A stretch of DNA of 25,397 nucleotides from positions 1 to 25,397 of the IMG/VR virus record IMGVR_UViG_3300025873_000042. One strand, given 5' to 3'. The stretch's first letter is position 1. Every line of letters starts with the position of its first letter. The notes under the pieces were generated by a model, which saw only the letters and a program-made list of their open reading frames with translations, had not been told where the DNA came from and made no database searches. Positions 8,412 to 14,614 of the stretch are shown here, one piece after another. A program made the translations under genes and the position numbers. Origin of the DNA: a virus.

Positions 8412-8780
8412 GTGAGCAGCAGCAACCTGTTTCATTACCGAGCAACAGTGGATCGTGTTGTGGATGGTGACACCATCGACGTAACTATGGATCTCGGTTT
8501 CGACATCCAGATGAAGGGCCGGGTTCGGTTCCACGGGGTGAACGCCCCAGAGTCTCGGACCCGTGACGCCGTGGAGAAGCAGGCGGGCCTCGCCGCGAAG
8601 CGGTACGTCGAAGACTGGGTGAGCGGGATGGAAGGCAGCGTCATCATCCAGACCACCCTTGATGACAAGGGCAAGTATGGCCGCATCCTTGGGCGCATCC
8701 TGAACAACGAGGGTGAGTGCCTGAATGATGAGATGGTCAGCCTCGGTCACGCGACCCCATACTTCGGTGGGAAGCGTTGA
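8412..8780 (+). CDS. Staphylococcal nuclease-like (thermonuclease-fold) protein
   Basis: 122 residues from a GTG with GGAGGT at 8400-8405, six bases upstream. The frame is open back to 8256, overlapping the lipoprotein gene, but that extension has no good ribosome site. Family motifs: VVDGDTIDV (Ca-binding aspartates near 19-23), VRFHGVNAPE (Arg39 and Glu47, matching catalytic Arg35 and Glu43 of the S. aureus enzyme) and DKGKYGRILG (Arg91, matching Arg87). All key residues are present, so an active Ca-dependent nuclease of DNA/RNA is likely. No signal peptide is seen with this start, so a cytoplasmic role such as host DNA degradation is more likely than secretion. The 122 bases before it hold no other gene. 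Confidence 0.88.
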   Translation: MSSSNLFHYRATVDRVVDGDTIDVTMDLGFDIQMKGRVRFHGVNAPESRTRDAVEKQAGLAAKRYVEDWVSGMEGSVIIQTTLDDKGKYGRILGRILNNEGECLNDEMVSLGHATPYFGGKR

Positions 8781-8806
8781 CCACTTGGCGATGAGCGACT
8801 AACCGT

Positions 8807-9016
8807 TTGGGCACCGTTCCGTTGTCGGCGTCTGGTCGGCCCATCCCGCCACCACCGCGGGCGCAGGAACCCTGCGTTGAACACGACTGGCACCGAACCG
8901 ATCTTGTGTCTGAGGTCGTAGAGATCCCCGGATCGAAGCGTCTGTTCTGGGATGGCTGTTCACGGTGCGGGAAGCAGCAGTTCGTCGTGGATGGTGGTGA
9001 AACGCTCACCGGGTAG
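8807..9016 (+). CDS. Small zinc-knuckle-like protein
   Basis: 69 residues if the TTG at 8807 is used; a second in-frame TTG is at 8822. No Shine-Dalgarno is obvious, so the start is uncertain. The C-terminal half has CVEHDWHR and then WDGCSRCGKQQF. This Cys-His pair followed by CxxC looks like a one-zinc treble-clef knuckle, often found in phage miniproteins. It is the last forward gene before the convergent reverse block. Function unknown. Confidence 0.55.
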   Translation: MGTVPLSASGRPIPPPPRAQEPCVEHDWHRTDLVSEVVEIPGSKRLFWDGCSRCGKQQFVVDGGETLTG

Positions 9017-9017
9017 C

Positions 9018-9042
9018 AGAAAGCCCCGACCGAAGCCGGGGC
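9018..9042 (-). terminator. Rho-independent terminator with UUCG tetraloop
   Basis: Read on the minus strand, an 8-bp stem (GCCCCGGC/GTCGGGGC, with one G-T pair) closes a TTCG loop at 9042-9023 and is followed by TTTCTG. C(UUCG)G loops are exceptionally stable. It sits 13 bases past the stop of the last reverse gene and between convergent genes, so it most likely ends the reverse operon. The forward side has no T run. Confidence 0.75.
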
Positions 9043-9055
9043 CAACCGCTAGGCG

Positions 9056-9304
9056 TTAGAAGCCGAACTCTGCTTTGGCTTCGGCTACCAAGTAGGCCAC
9101 CTCTTCCTCGGCGGCGGTGATCGCTACCAAGAACGAACCCCTGTCGGTGCCCCACACCGCCCCGGCGAGGTAACCGTACTTGCCCAGCGCGTAGAGGCTG
9201 CCCTCATACAAGCCGTAGGTGCCGGAAGCACCAAGCAACCGGTCCTCGTCGCCAGCCTTGCTGACGTACTTACACTGGGCCTTGGTCGGTACAAACTCGC
9301 TCAT
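9056..9304 (-). CDS. Hypothetical small protein, last gene of the reverse block
   Basis: 82 residues from the ATG at 9304, preceded on the minus strand by AAGGAGAGCAGAC; the frame is open upstream to 9415 but without a comparable site. The sequence has one Cys and a central Gly/Tyr/Leu-rich stretch (SGTYGLYEGSLYALGKYGY), then an acidic-Ala helix ending AEFGF. No transmembrane segment or known domain is recognised. It is followed directly by the terminator. Probably co-transcribed with the genes up to 10017. Confidence 0.72.
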   Translation of the reverse strand: MSEFVPTKAQCKYVSKAGDEDRLLGASGTYGLYEGSLYALGKYGYLAGAVWGTDRGSFLVAITAAEEEVAYLVAEAKAEFGF

Positions 9305-9338
9305 GTCTGCTCTCCTTTTTCCTTTGTCGATTGGTCGG

Positions 9339-9563
9339 TCACCGGACTGAGAGGCTGCCGTCCTCAAAGCCCAGACAGACGACCCGCTTCGTGTTGAAGC
9401 CAGCCGCTTTGGCAACGAACGTGCCGTTCCAGCCGAAGGAGCCGTCGAACCCCTTGACTTTCTTGGAGCACCAGACCCACTCCACTGTCACATCGGCAGC
9501 GTCAGGGTTGGCCCGCTTGAAGTTGGCAACCGCCTTCTTCTTGAACTGTGCCTGAGTCTTCAC
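9339..9563 (-). CDS. Hypothetical small basic protein
   Basis: 74 residues from GTG at 9563 (minus strand), preceded by AAAGGAGAGCAA and overlapping the stop of the upstream gene (GTGA). The N-terminus is Lys-rich (QFKKKAVANFKRANP), then VEWVWCSKKVKGFDGSFGWN and a short beta-like end. The basic N-terminal half could bind nucleic acid, but no family is recognised. The start junction resembles three forward junctions near 23637, 24013 and 24237, which share a GAGAGCAAGTGA-type sequence. Confidence 0.72.
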   Translation of the reverse strand: MKTQAQFKKKAVANFKRANPDAADVTVEWVWCSKKVKGFDGSFGWNGTFVAKAAGFNTKRVVCLGFEDGSLSVR

Positions 9564-9763
9564 TTGCTCTCCTTTTCATCATTGAGTTTGACAGGGGGAA
9601 GCGTCACGACCGTGGGGGCCACGAAGTAGGTCACGCCGTCGTCACCGGCAGCGAGCGCCCCTTCCACGATCCTGCCGTCGGCACCGAGCACCGTCGCGGC
9701 CACGCCGTTTGGCAGCCGCACCCGGTCCCCACCCTTGAAGGGCCAGTTCGTCGCGGCGCTCAT
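9560..9763 (-). CDS. Small SH3/KOW-like beta protein
   Basis: 67 residues from the ATG at 9763, overlapping the previous stop (TGATG). FKGGDRVRLPNGVAATVLGADGRIVEG has the GD.V.L.nG..ATV pattern of small SH3-like barrels, such as KOW or hypervirulence-associated folds, which bind nucleic acids or partner proteins. The C-terminus is acidic and ends DEKESK. Function unknown; the fold guess comes from the pattern only. Confidence 0.7.
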   Translation of the reverse strand: MSAATNWPFKGGDRVRLPNGVAATVLGADGRIVEGALAAGDDGVTYFVAPTVVTLPPVKLNDEKESK

Positions 9764-10017
9764 CAGACGACCACCGAGCAGCCCCACCGGGCGGTCGAAG
9801 CAGCGAACTCTTCGATCGTCCAGCCGGTGACGACCGCGCTCTGGACCCGCTGGGCCTGCCGCCAGCCGACGAACCAAACGGCGGCGTCTTCGGCACCGAA
9901 CCGAACGGCCCGCCGCGCCCGCCGCCAAGAGAAGACGACCGCCGCCCGGTAGAAACCGTGCCGCGCCCGCTCCCACTGGAACCGGACCCGAACCTCGTGG
10001 AACCGCTGCTCACTCAC
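9763..10017 (-). CDS. Arg/Trp-rich small protein with leaderless start
   Basis: 84 residues from GTG at 10017. The frame is open to 10089, but a TTGCAT / 17-base / TACGAT promoter ends six bases before this GTG, so the upstream part is not expected in the mRNA. The first 60 residues are very rich in Arg, Trp and Phe (VRVRFQWERARHGFYR, FSWRRARRAVRF), giving an amphipathic basic helix pattern. The rest is neutral. It could be a nucleic-acid or membrane-binding peptide; no family is recognised. The stop overlaps the next ATG. Confidence 0.65.
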   Translation of the reverse strand: MSEQRFHEVRVRFQWERARHGFYRAAVVFSWRRARRAVRFGAEDAAVWFVGWRQAQRVQSAVVTGWTIEEFAASTARWGCSVVV

Positions 10018-10052
10018 GAACTCATCGTAGTCCCATGTGTAGCGCCATGCAA
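10018..10052 (-). promoter_or_regulatory. Leaderless promoter, TTGCAT family copy
   Basis: Minus strand: TTGCAT at 10052-10047, 17-base spacer, TACGAT at 10029-10024, then GAGTTC and the GTG at 10017. The GAGTTCGTG that joins -10 and start recurs at 12188 and, with one or two changes, at 14313, 15453 and 23015. It would drive the last four reverse genes. Confidence 0.75.
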
Positions 10053-10159
10053 CATCATGGAGCCTAAGGGTCAGGAATGACCCCCACAAAACCGCAGGTC
10101 AGAGGGGGTATTTAGAAACCGTCAAGAAATCTCAAAGAAATCCTGACGAGGCTCCCAGA

Positions 10160-10489
10160 TCACAGCCAGTTTTCGCCATCCAACCCCGGTCGCCCCAACG
10201 CCGAACGGATCGCGTCGGCGATGTGACGCACCACCACCGGGTCGTTGACTCCGGTCCCGAACTTCTCTTGGACGTACCGGTCGGTGAGTGTCCCGGTCTT
10301 CGCCATGACGTAGGTGTGTCCGATGCCCCGGTCGTGGGGACGCCACACGGTGACGACCACATAGTCGTCAGGGCTGCCGCCTCCCATGAAACCGTGATGG
10401 GGGAGTTCGGAGATGAGCACCGAGTAGGACCAGCCGTCACCGGGCTGGTGGTCGTAGGTGTGGGGCATCTGCCCGTTGAGGGCGCTCAC
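10160..10489 (-). CDS. Hypothetical protein
   Basis: 109 residues from GTG at 10489 in a GTGA overlap with the gene before it. It has a His-rich first third (MPHTYDHQPGDGWSYS, LPHHGFMGGGSPDDYVVVTVW) and a later helical segment (DRYVQEKFGTGVNDPVVVRHIADAIRSAL). No cysteines, transmembrane segments or known motif. The roughly 70 bases after its stop hold only the start of the downstream promoter region and no convincing terminator. Function not recognised. Confidence 0.68.
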   Translation of the reverse strand: MSALNGQMPHTYDHQPGDGWSYSVLISELPHHGFMGGGSPDDYVVVTVWRPHDRGIGHTYVMAKTGTLTDRYVQEKFGTGVNDPVVVRHIADAIRSALGRPGLDGENWL

Positions 10490-10665
10490 CGGATCGCGTT
10501 CAGCACGGCTGCGGTCATCGTCAAAGAGTAGTCATTGACGAGGCGGTCGGCTTCGGCCCGGCTCAACAGTTCAGCCTGCCGGTGATCCAACCCCTCGCGG
10601 AGTTCGCATACGCACTCCAACGAACCTTCGTCGTCGTAGCAGATCATCCGGTGTTGTTCGGTCAT
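10486..10665 (-). CDS. Small hypothetical protein (59 aa)
   Basis: Found by following the overlap chain on the minus strand. ATG at 10665 overlaps the stop of the upstream gene (TGATG), and TGA at 10488-10486 overlaps the GTG of the downstream gene (GTGA). The protein starts MTEQHRMICYDDEGSLECVC and continues as a charged helix (LREGLDHRQAELLSRAEADRLVNDY). Three cysteines lie in the first 20 residues. Both exact overlap junctions support it as a real gene despite its size. Function unknown. Confidence 0.72.
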   Translation of the reverse strand: MTEQHRMICYDDEGSLECVCELREGLDHRQAELLSRAEADRLVNDYSLTMTAAVLNAIR

Positions 10666-10910
10666 CGGATTTCCTCCTCAATCGTTGCGGTGTAGAGGCC
10701 GGATGCGAGCCGGGGTACGACGTAACCGGCGGCGGTCCACCCGGCGCTATCGGTGCCTTCGACAGTGACGGTGACGGAGCCGTCCGGGTTTGGTCCGCTG
10801 TAGGCGACGGCGTAGTTGGCGGGCAGGTAGGCGTCAATCTTCCGCACGATGTCTGACGTTGATCTACCGTCGGCGTCGAACTTCGACACGTTCACTCGGA
10901 TGACCGTCAT
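10662..10910 (-). CDS. Hypothetical small protein
   Basis: 82 residues from the ATG at 10910, with GGAGGAGA on the minus strand about 7 bases upstream. Alternating beta and helix pattern: MTVIRVNVSKF, DIVRKIDAYLP, AVAYSGPNPDGSVTVTVEG, ending in acidic TIEEEIR. This could be a small alpha/beta fold, but none can be named. It lies between the ART-like gene and the 59-residue gene in the reverse operon. Confidence 0.75.
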   Translation of the reverse strand: MTVIRVNVSKFDADGRSTSDIVRKIDAYLPANYAVAYSGPNPDGSVTVTVEGTDSAGWTAAGYVVPRLASGLYTATIEEEIR

Positions 10911-10936
10911 CGGATCTCCTCCATGTTTCTATTCTC

Positions 10937-11371
10937 CTATTTTGGCATGTCCAACTGGTAGACGTTCCAGTCGAAGTTGTACGGGATCTCCCCGTCGTAG
11001 GTGTATGACTCGGTGTCGGCGGGAAACGCCGCCGGGTCGTGGTCGCCAGACTCGCCCAGTTTCGTCGGGTCTAGTTCATCGACTGGGATTTCGATGACGT
11101 AGATGTGGTCATGCTGGACGAAGTTTGGGATGGTCGCCGTTTTGCCATCGACCTCTACTTCGGTGTACCCGTCGAACTCGCCGCCCCTCATGGCGACGAA
11201 CATCGCGGCGTGGGCGGGCTTCGGTCCGGCAAGGTAGACGCAGCCATCGAAGCCGGGCTGGAGACCCTTCTCCATGATCGACCCAAGGTGGGTCTGCCAT
11301 GTCGCGTGGTACAGCGCCCGGCTTGTCGGAGCCGTGTACGTCGTTCCATCAGGGACAAACAGGTCGCTCAT
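10937..11371 (-). CDS. ADP-ribosyltransferase/2'-phosphotransferase-fold-like protein
   Basis: 144 residues from the ATG at 11371 in an ATGA overlap with the DUF3846-like gene. Features recall the ADP-ribosyltransferase fold as used by RNA 2'-phosphotransferases and many phage homologues: ALYHATWQTHLGSIMEKGLQ with His22 at the first strand, CVYLAGPKPAHAAMF with Tyr46, HIYVIEIPVDELDPTKL, then ESYTYDGEIP with Glu128. The order H-Y-E with YH.T....SI...GL.P and VYLA..P..A matches what is known of that group. If active it would use NAD to modify a host or phage target. No database check was possible; a catalytically dead relative is an alternative. Confidence 0.65.
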   Translation of the reverse strand: MSDLFVPDGTTYTAPTSRALYHATWQTHLGSIMEKGLQPGFDGCVYLAGPKPAHAAMFVAMRGGEFDGYTEVEVDGKTATIPNFVQHDHIYVIEIPVDELDPTKLGESGDHDPAAFPADTESYTYDGEIPYNFDWNVYQLDMPK

Positions 11372-11799
11372 GCGTCCTCCTTGGCTTCGTCCATGCGGGC
11401 CTTGATTTCTTCGATCGTGTGGACCAGCAGGAGCACGTTGTCGGACTGGAACCTCGGGGTCAACTCCACACCCTTCTGCACGGAGTCGGCGATGAACCCC
11501 GCCGGGCAGGGCAGCGTGTTGCCTTCGTCGTCGTGTGCTGCGAACACGACCGGGCCGACAAGGTTGTAGCCGGGGTTCCCGGTCCAGCCGCGAACCATGT
11601 AGGTGCCGAGCAGGTTGTATCCAAGGTCGTCGCGGTACAGCCCCTCTTCGTTGACCCATGCGTCTACCTGACCGGGGAGGGCGACACATTCGACCCAGCC
11701 ATCCACCAGAGTTTGGAGGTCGGCTAGTGAGTCGTCGGTGGTTTCCGCGAGGAACGCGTCACCGCCGGGGGTGATGACTAGGTAGACGGAATCGGCCAT
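11368..11799 (-). CDS. DUF3846-type protein
   Basis: 143 residues from ATG at 11799, which overlaps the preceding stop (TGATG) and is served by an AAGGAGG site on the minus strand. The order DLQTLVDGWVECVALP, DAWVNEEGLYR, YNLLG and then LVGPVVFAAHDDEGNTLP matches the DUF3846 pattern, a small domain frequent in phages and mobile elements of Gram-positive bacteria with no known biochemical role. The C-terminal 45 residues form a helical extension (VLLLVHTIEEIKARMDEAKED). It is likely co-translated with the ART-like protein. Confidence 0.75.
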   Translation of the reverse strand: MADSVYLVITPGGDAFLAETTDDSLADLQTLVDGWVECVALPGQVDAWVNEEGLYRDDLGYNLLGTYMVRGWTGNPGYNLVGPVVFAAHDDEGNTLPCPAGFIADSVQKGVELTPRFQSDNVLLLVHTIEEIKARMDEAKEDA

Positions 11800-12152
11800 C
11801 ACTTGACCTCCTTGGTGCATGGGAAGACCCGAGCCTCGAAACTGTTTCCGGCATCGGCGTATTCTTCGGGGGTCATGCCGTAGTCAGAAGAGATCCCACA
11901 GGCGAACAGGTCAAGGTCAACGGCCCGGACAAGATCATCGCCGTCGGTGACGGTGATGTTGTAGGTCTGGTTGACGAGTCCCTGTCGTTCGGCCCGTGCG
12001 ATGTCGCGGCAGCCGACCTTGTGGACGCCGTAGTCGTATTGCATATGGTTGACGACGGTGTATTCGGTGGTTTCCACGCCCTTGATGCGGGCTAACGCTT
12101 CTTGCTTGTCTTGTTCCAGCATTTCTTGTACCGCCGGATCGCTCATGTCCAT
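11799..12152 (-). CDS. Short form or separate gene inside the long frame
   Basis: 117 residues from ATG at 12152, with AAGGAGAG a few bases upstream; a leaderless GTG at 12182 would add ten residues. The protein has an acidic helical start (VQEMLEQDKQEALARIKGVE), then TTEYTVVNHMQYDYGVHKVGCRD and a beta-rich acidic end with three cysteines in total. It shares the leader peptide pattern M-T-x-T-D-x-QGE-T with the genes at 15459 and 23021. It is given separately because promoter and ribosome site make independent expression likely. Function unknown. Confidence 0.5.
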   Translation of the reverse strand: MDMSDPAVQEMLEQDKQEALARIKGVETTEYTVVNHMQYDYGVHKVGCRDIARAERQGLVNQTYNITVTDGDDLVRAVDLDLFACGISSDYGMTPEEYADAGNSFEARVFPCTKEVK

Positions 12153-12635
12153 TGTCTCTCCTTGGTGGTCGGTCTCGGTCACGAACTCAGTGTAGCACGG
12201 TCTAGCCCTGTGGTGCAACTCAGCGGCCTCGCTGTACCTAGCAGCGATCTTGTCCCAGCCATTCCTCGGGGGCACCGTTTCGACTCCGGCCTCGGCGGCG
12301 GCAGCGAACTGCTTGGCGACCTTCCCCCACTGGCCGCGAGGGCGAGCCTTGCCAACGATGTCGGTCAGGAAGCGGGCGAAGTTGGCGTGGTCCTCGGAAG
12401 TGCCGTTGACGCAGACGTACCAGCCGTCTTGGACCTCCGACATCATCGGGCGGCGTGGTGCGCGGCTTCCGACGACGGCCTCTCGGTAGCGGTTGTCGCA
12501 GTCAACGAACGGGCGACCGAACTCGGGGGACATCACCTGCCACGCCGGGAGAACCTTCCACGCGAGGAAGAGGTGCTGGGCCTTCGACAGAACGACGAGG
12601 ACCGAATAGGTGGCGGTGGTCGGGGTGGCGATCAT
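11799..12635 (-). CDS. Hypothetical protein, long form reading through an internal promoter
   Basis: 278 residues from ATG at 12635, six bases after a TACACT -10 element, so probably leaderless. Residues 1-145 hold VLVVLSKAQHLFLAWKVLPAWQ, a middle DGWYVCVNGTSEDHANFARFL and a basic helix with KARPRGQWGKVAKQF. Residues 146-160 are encoded by a complete second promoter of the same family, and the frame continues without a stop into a 118-residue domain that also has its own start at 12152. The two parts may once have been separate genes whose stop was lost, or the long form may be genuine. No family is recognised. The frame is open further upstream to 12884, but that part overlaps the terminase gene and lies outside the promoter. 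Confidence 0.6.
   Translation of the reverse strand: MIATPTTATYSVLVVLSKAQHLFLAWKVLPAWQVMSPEFGRPFVDCDNRYREAVVGSRAPRRPMMSEVQDGWYVCVNGTSEDHANFARFLTDIVGKARPRGQWGKVAKQFAAAAEAGVETVPPRNGWDKIAARYSEAAELHHRARPCYTEFVTETDHQGETMDMSDPAVQEMLEQDKQEALARIKGVETTEYTVVNHMQYDYGVHKVGCRDIARAERQGLVNQTYNITVTDGDDLVRAVDLDLFACGISSDYGMTPEEYADAGNSFEARVFPCTKEVK
12183..12218 (-). promoter_or_regulatory. TTGCAC promoter with leaderless GTG and in-frame second start
   Basis: Minus strand: TTGCAC at 12218-12213, 18-base spacer, TACACT at 12194-12189, GAGTTC, then GTG at 12182. Thirty bases further is an in-frame ATG (12152) behind AAGGAGAG. Downstream sequence GTGACCGAGACCGAC matches the copy at 15459. The element lies inside an open reading frame. 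Confidence 0.72.
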
Positions 12636-12672
12636 GGACTGAGTGTAGCACGATCTAGCACTCATGGTGCAA
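12636..12672 (-). promoter_or_regulatory. Leaderless promoter of the reverse operon
   Basis: Minus strand: TTGCAC at 12672-12667, a long 19-base spacer containing GCTAGATCGTGC, TACACT at 12647-12642, then six bases to the ATG at 12635. The spacer and -10 closely match the copy at 12218-12189 (GCTAGACCGTGCTACACT), so the pair is clearly related. It lies back to back with the terminase start region. Confidence 0.65.
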
Positions 12673-12692
12673 CTTGTTGTCGGAGTACGGTC

Positions 12693-12704
12693 TAGTCTTC
12701 CGAT
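12693..12704 (+). promoter_or_regulatory. Candidate -10 element before the terminase gene
   Basis: TAGTCT at 12693-12698 lies six bases before the GTG at 12705, the same geometry as the other leaderless starts, and no Shine-Dalgarno precedes the GTG. No good -35 box is seen at 17-18 bases, and the region overlaps the divergent promoter at 12672-12642. Confidence 0.4.
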
Positions 12705-14270
12705 GTGACACTGGATCTCCTGTTCGACCTCCCACCCGAGGAACGCATCCGGCTCCTGATGGCCGAAGGCCCACACGCGTGGGAAGCGATCGAAGCCGAA
12801 CGCGGAACCAAGTGGGCGGCGTTCGCCGACTGGCCCGAAGGGTTCGTAGAGATCGCCCTCGGCGAGTTCCTCTGGTCGAAGCAACGCGACATCCTCCGAT
12901 CACTGGTGGACAACAAGAGGACAGTTGTCCCGGCGTGCCACGCCCCCGGCAAGTCCCACATCGCAGCACGGGCCGTCGCATGGTGGGGCGCAGTCCACCC
13001 TCCCGGCACGGCGCTCGTCATCACGACCGCTCCCACGTTCCGTCAGGTGCGAACCATCCTGTGGCCGCACATCCGACGGGTCCACGCCATGAACGGTCTG
13101 CTAGGAGAGATGACCACGACCGAATGGAAGGTCGGACGCGACCTTGTGGCGTTCGGGTTTTCACCGTCAGACCACGACGAGTCCGCGGTGCAGGGCATCC
13201 ACGTTCCGCACCTACTCATCATCGTGGACGAAGCCGGAGGTATCAGCCCGACACTGGGACGCAGTTTTGAGTCGCTGATGACCGGGGGCCACACCCGCCT
13301 GCTGGCGATCGGCAACCCACCGTCGGACGATTCGGACACTTGGTTTGAGCGGGCTGTCGAATCCGGCAACTACGAGATCATCCGTATCGGCGCTCACGAC
13401 ACTCCGAACTTCACCGGGGAAGAGTGCCCGCCGGAAGTCGCCCGCCAGTTGATCGGTCCTGAGTGGGTGGACGATGTGGTTCGCGAGTTCGGCGAGGATT
13501 CGTCCTACGTCGAAGCCCGCGTCCATGCCCGCTTCCCGAGGGACAGCGGCAACCGGGTCATTCCGATCGACTGGATCGAACAGTCGATGGAGAACGAAGA
13601 CCCGTCGGCGTCCGACCAGATTCGCCTCGGGGTGGATGTCGCAGCGGGCGGTGGTGACGAGGTGGCTGTGGCTCGCGCTGAGGGGTTCACCGTGCGTATC
13701 GTTTACAGCCAAGGTGGGGCGGCGAACCTCAACGCTGTCGATGTTGCCGGGCAGGTGCTTCGCCAGATCGAAGAAGCCGAGCGGCTGGCGGCGACGGGGC
13801 CGTGGCGCAAACCGGTCAGGGTGAAGATCGACTCGGTGGGTGTCGGTTGGGGGGTGTCTTCGATTCTGGAAACGTGGAAGTCGGAGCATCGCCATTCGGC
13901 TGAGATTGTCCGGGTCAATGTTGGTGAGCGGTCGGGGTCGCCTCAGCAGTTCGCGAATCAGCGGGCTGAGATGTGGTGGAACGCTCGCACGTTGCTCCAG
14001 CCGGACAGTGGGGGTCGTCAGGAGATCCGGTTGGACATCGACCGGAAGACTGCTGCCCAGTTGTCGGTGCCGCGGTACGGGTCGGATTCGTCGGGGCGCA
14101 TCGCGATAGAGAAGAAGGACGCGATGCGAAAGCGGGGGGTGCCGTCGCCTGACCGGGCTGAGGCGATCCTGTTGGCTTTGTATGAGACGCCGAGGGGGCG
14201 TGTCCCGGTGGTGGGGCCGACTGGGATTGAGCAGGCGAATCCTTGGCAGATGAAGGGCAACTACTCCTAA
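12705..14270 (+). CDS. terL: Terminase large subunit (packaging ATPase/nuclease)
   Basis: 521 residues, full length for the family. ATPase domain: CHAPGKSH (Walker A-like, 78-85, Lys83), TTAPTFRQV (107-115), LLIIVDEA (Walker B, Asp175-Glu176) and AIGNPPS (coupling motif, 201-207). RNase H-like nuclease domain: GVDVAAGGGDE (Asp311), VKIDSVGVGWGV (Asp376) and GVPSPDRAEAILLAL (Asp483). These are the expected three acidic metal ligands. The protein pulls phage DNA into the procapsid and cuts it. The GTG start has a -10-like element 6 bases upstream. No small terminase subunit, portal or capsid gene lies next to it, which is unusual. A 358-residue antisense frame is a codon-bias shadow. Confidence 0.93.
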   Translation: MTLDLLFDLPPEERIRLLMAEGPHAWEAIEAERGTKWAAFADWPEGFVEIALGEFLWSKQRDILRSLVDNKRTVVPACHAPGKSHIAARAVAWWGAVHPPGTALVITTAPTFRQVRTILWPHIRRVHAMNGLLGEMTTTEWKVGRDLVAFGFSPSDHDESAVQGIHVPHLLIIVDEAGGISPTLGRSFESLMTGGHTRLLAIGNPPSDDSDTWFERAVESGNYEIIRIGAHDTPNFTGEECPPEVARQLIGPEWVDDVVREFGEDSSYVEARVHARFPRDSGNRVIPIDWIEQSMENEDPSASDQIRLGVDVAAGGGDEVAVARAEGFTVRIVYSQGGAANLNAVDVAGQVLRQIEEAERLAATGPWRKPVRVKIDSVGVGWGVSSILETWKSEHRHSAEIVRVNVGERSGSPQQFANQRAEMWWNARTLLQPDSGGRQEIRLDIDRKTAAQLSVPRYGSDSSGRIAIEKKDAMRKRGVPSPDRAEAILLALYETPRGRVPVVGPTGIEQANPWQMKGNYS

Positions 14271-14282
14271 CGCTAGATAGAG

Positions 14283-14317
14283 TTGCATCCACGCTCCACG
14301 CAGGCTATGATTAGTTC
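14283..14317 (+). promoter_or_regulatory. Leaderless promoter, TTGCAT family copy
   Basis: TTGCAT at 14283-14288, 17-base spacer, TATGAT at 14306-14311, six bases, then GTG at 14318. The upstream flank GCTAGATAGAG is shared with the copy at 22985. This copy has the closest -10 to consensus and lacks the later Shine-Dalgarno (CCAAGAAG in place of CCAAGGAG), so the GTG is the only plausible start. Confidence 0.8.
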
Positions 14318-14614
14318 GTGACCGGGACCGAGACCTTCCAAGAAGTGTGTGGCCGTGCCGTCAAGGTCAGGATCAAGCAGGACTGTGGAGACCACAGCGG
14401 TGCCACAAGGCGCGAGATCGTGGTCGGCGGCGAGATCGTCGGGCAGGTCACCCAGCGGGTCACTCGGTGGGGGGCGGGTGCGTGGCGGCTCACTTTGACG
14501 GACTCCGACAAGCAGGCCACGGTGCTGGAAATAGGCAACGGCTACAACGACTTCTCCTATCTCGCTGAGGTCAGGGCAGCCGTGGCCGCAGCATTTGCCA
14601 CGGAAGCCAAGTGA
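14318..14614 (+). CDS. Hypothetical protein with leaderless start
   Basis: 98 residues from GTG at 14318, placed exactly at the expected transcription start of the promoter upstream. It begins MTGTETFQEV, a diverged form of the MTxTD.QGE leader seen at 12182 and 15459. Then a basic beta-like part (VKVRIKQDCGD, GEIVGQVTQRVTRWGAGAWRLTL) and a helical Ala-rich end (YLAEVRAAVAAAFATE). No known domain. Its TGA overlaps the ATG at 14614 and it is co-transcribed with the zinc-finger gene. Confidence 0.75.
   Translation: MTGTETFQEVCGRAVKVRIKQDCGDHSGATRREIVVGGEIVGQVTQRVTRWGAGAWRLTLTDSDKQATVLEIGNGYNDFSYLAEVRAAVAAAFATEAK

Noticed and set aside
7819-8445. 208-residue reverse frame over the end of the lipoprotein gene
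   Set aside because: It covers the PPC-like domain and the nuclease start, both clearly coding forward.
12636-12884. Upstream extension of the first reverse gene to 12884
   Set aside because: It would run through the start of the terminase gene and lie upstream of the leaderless promoter; no ribosome site at its start.
13212-14288. 358-residue reverse frame opposite the terminase gene
   Set aside because: Long antisense frames are expected in GC-rich coding DNA. The forward frame has all terminase motifs; this one has none and is Pro/Arg-biased.
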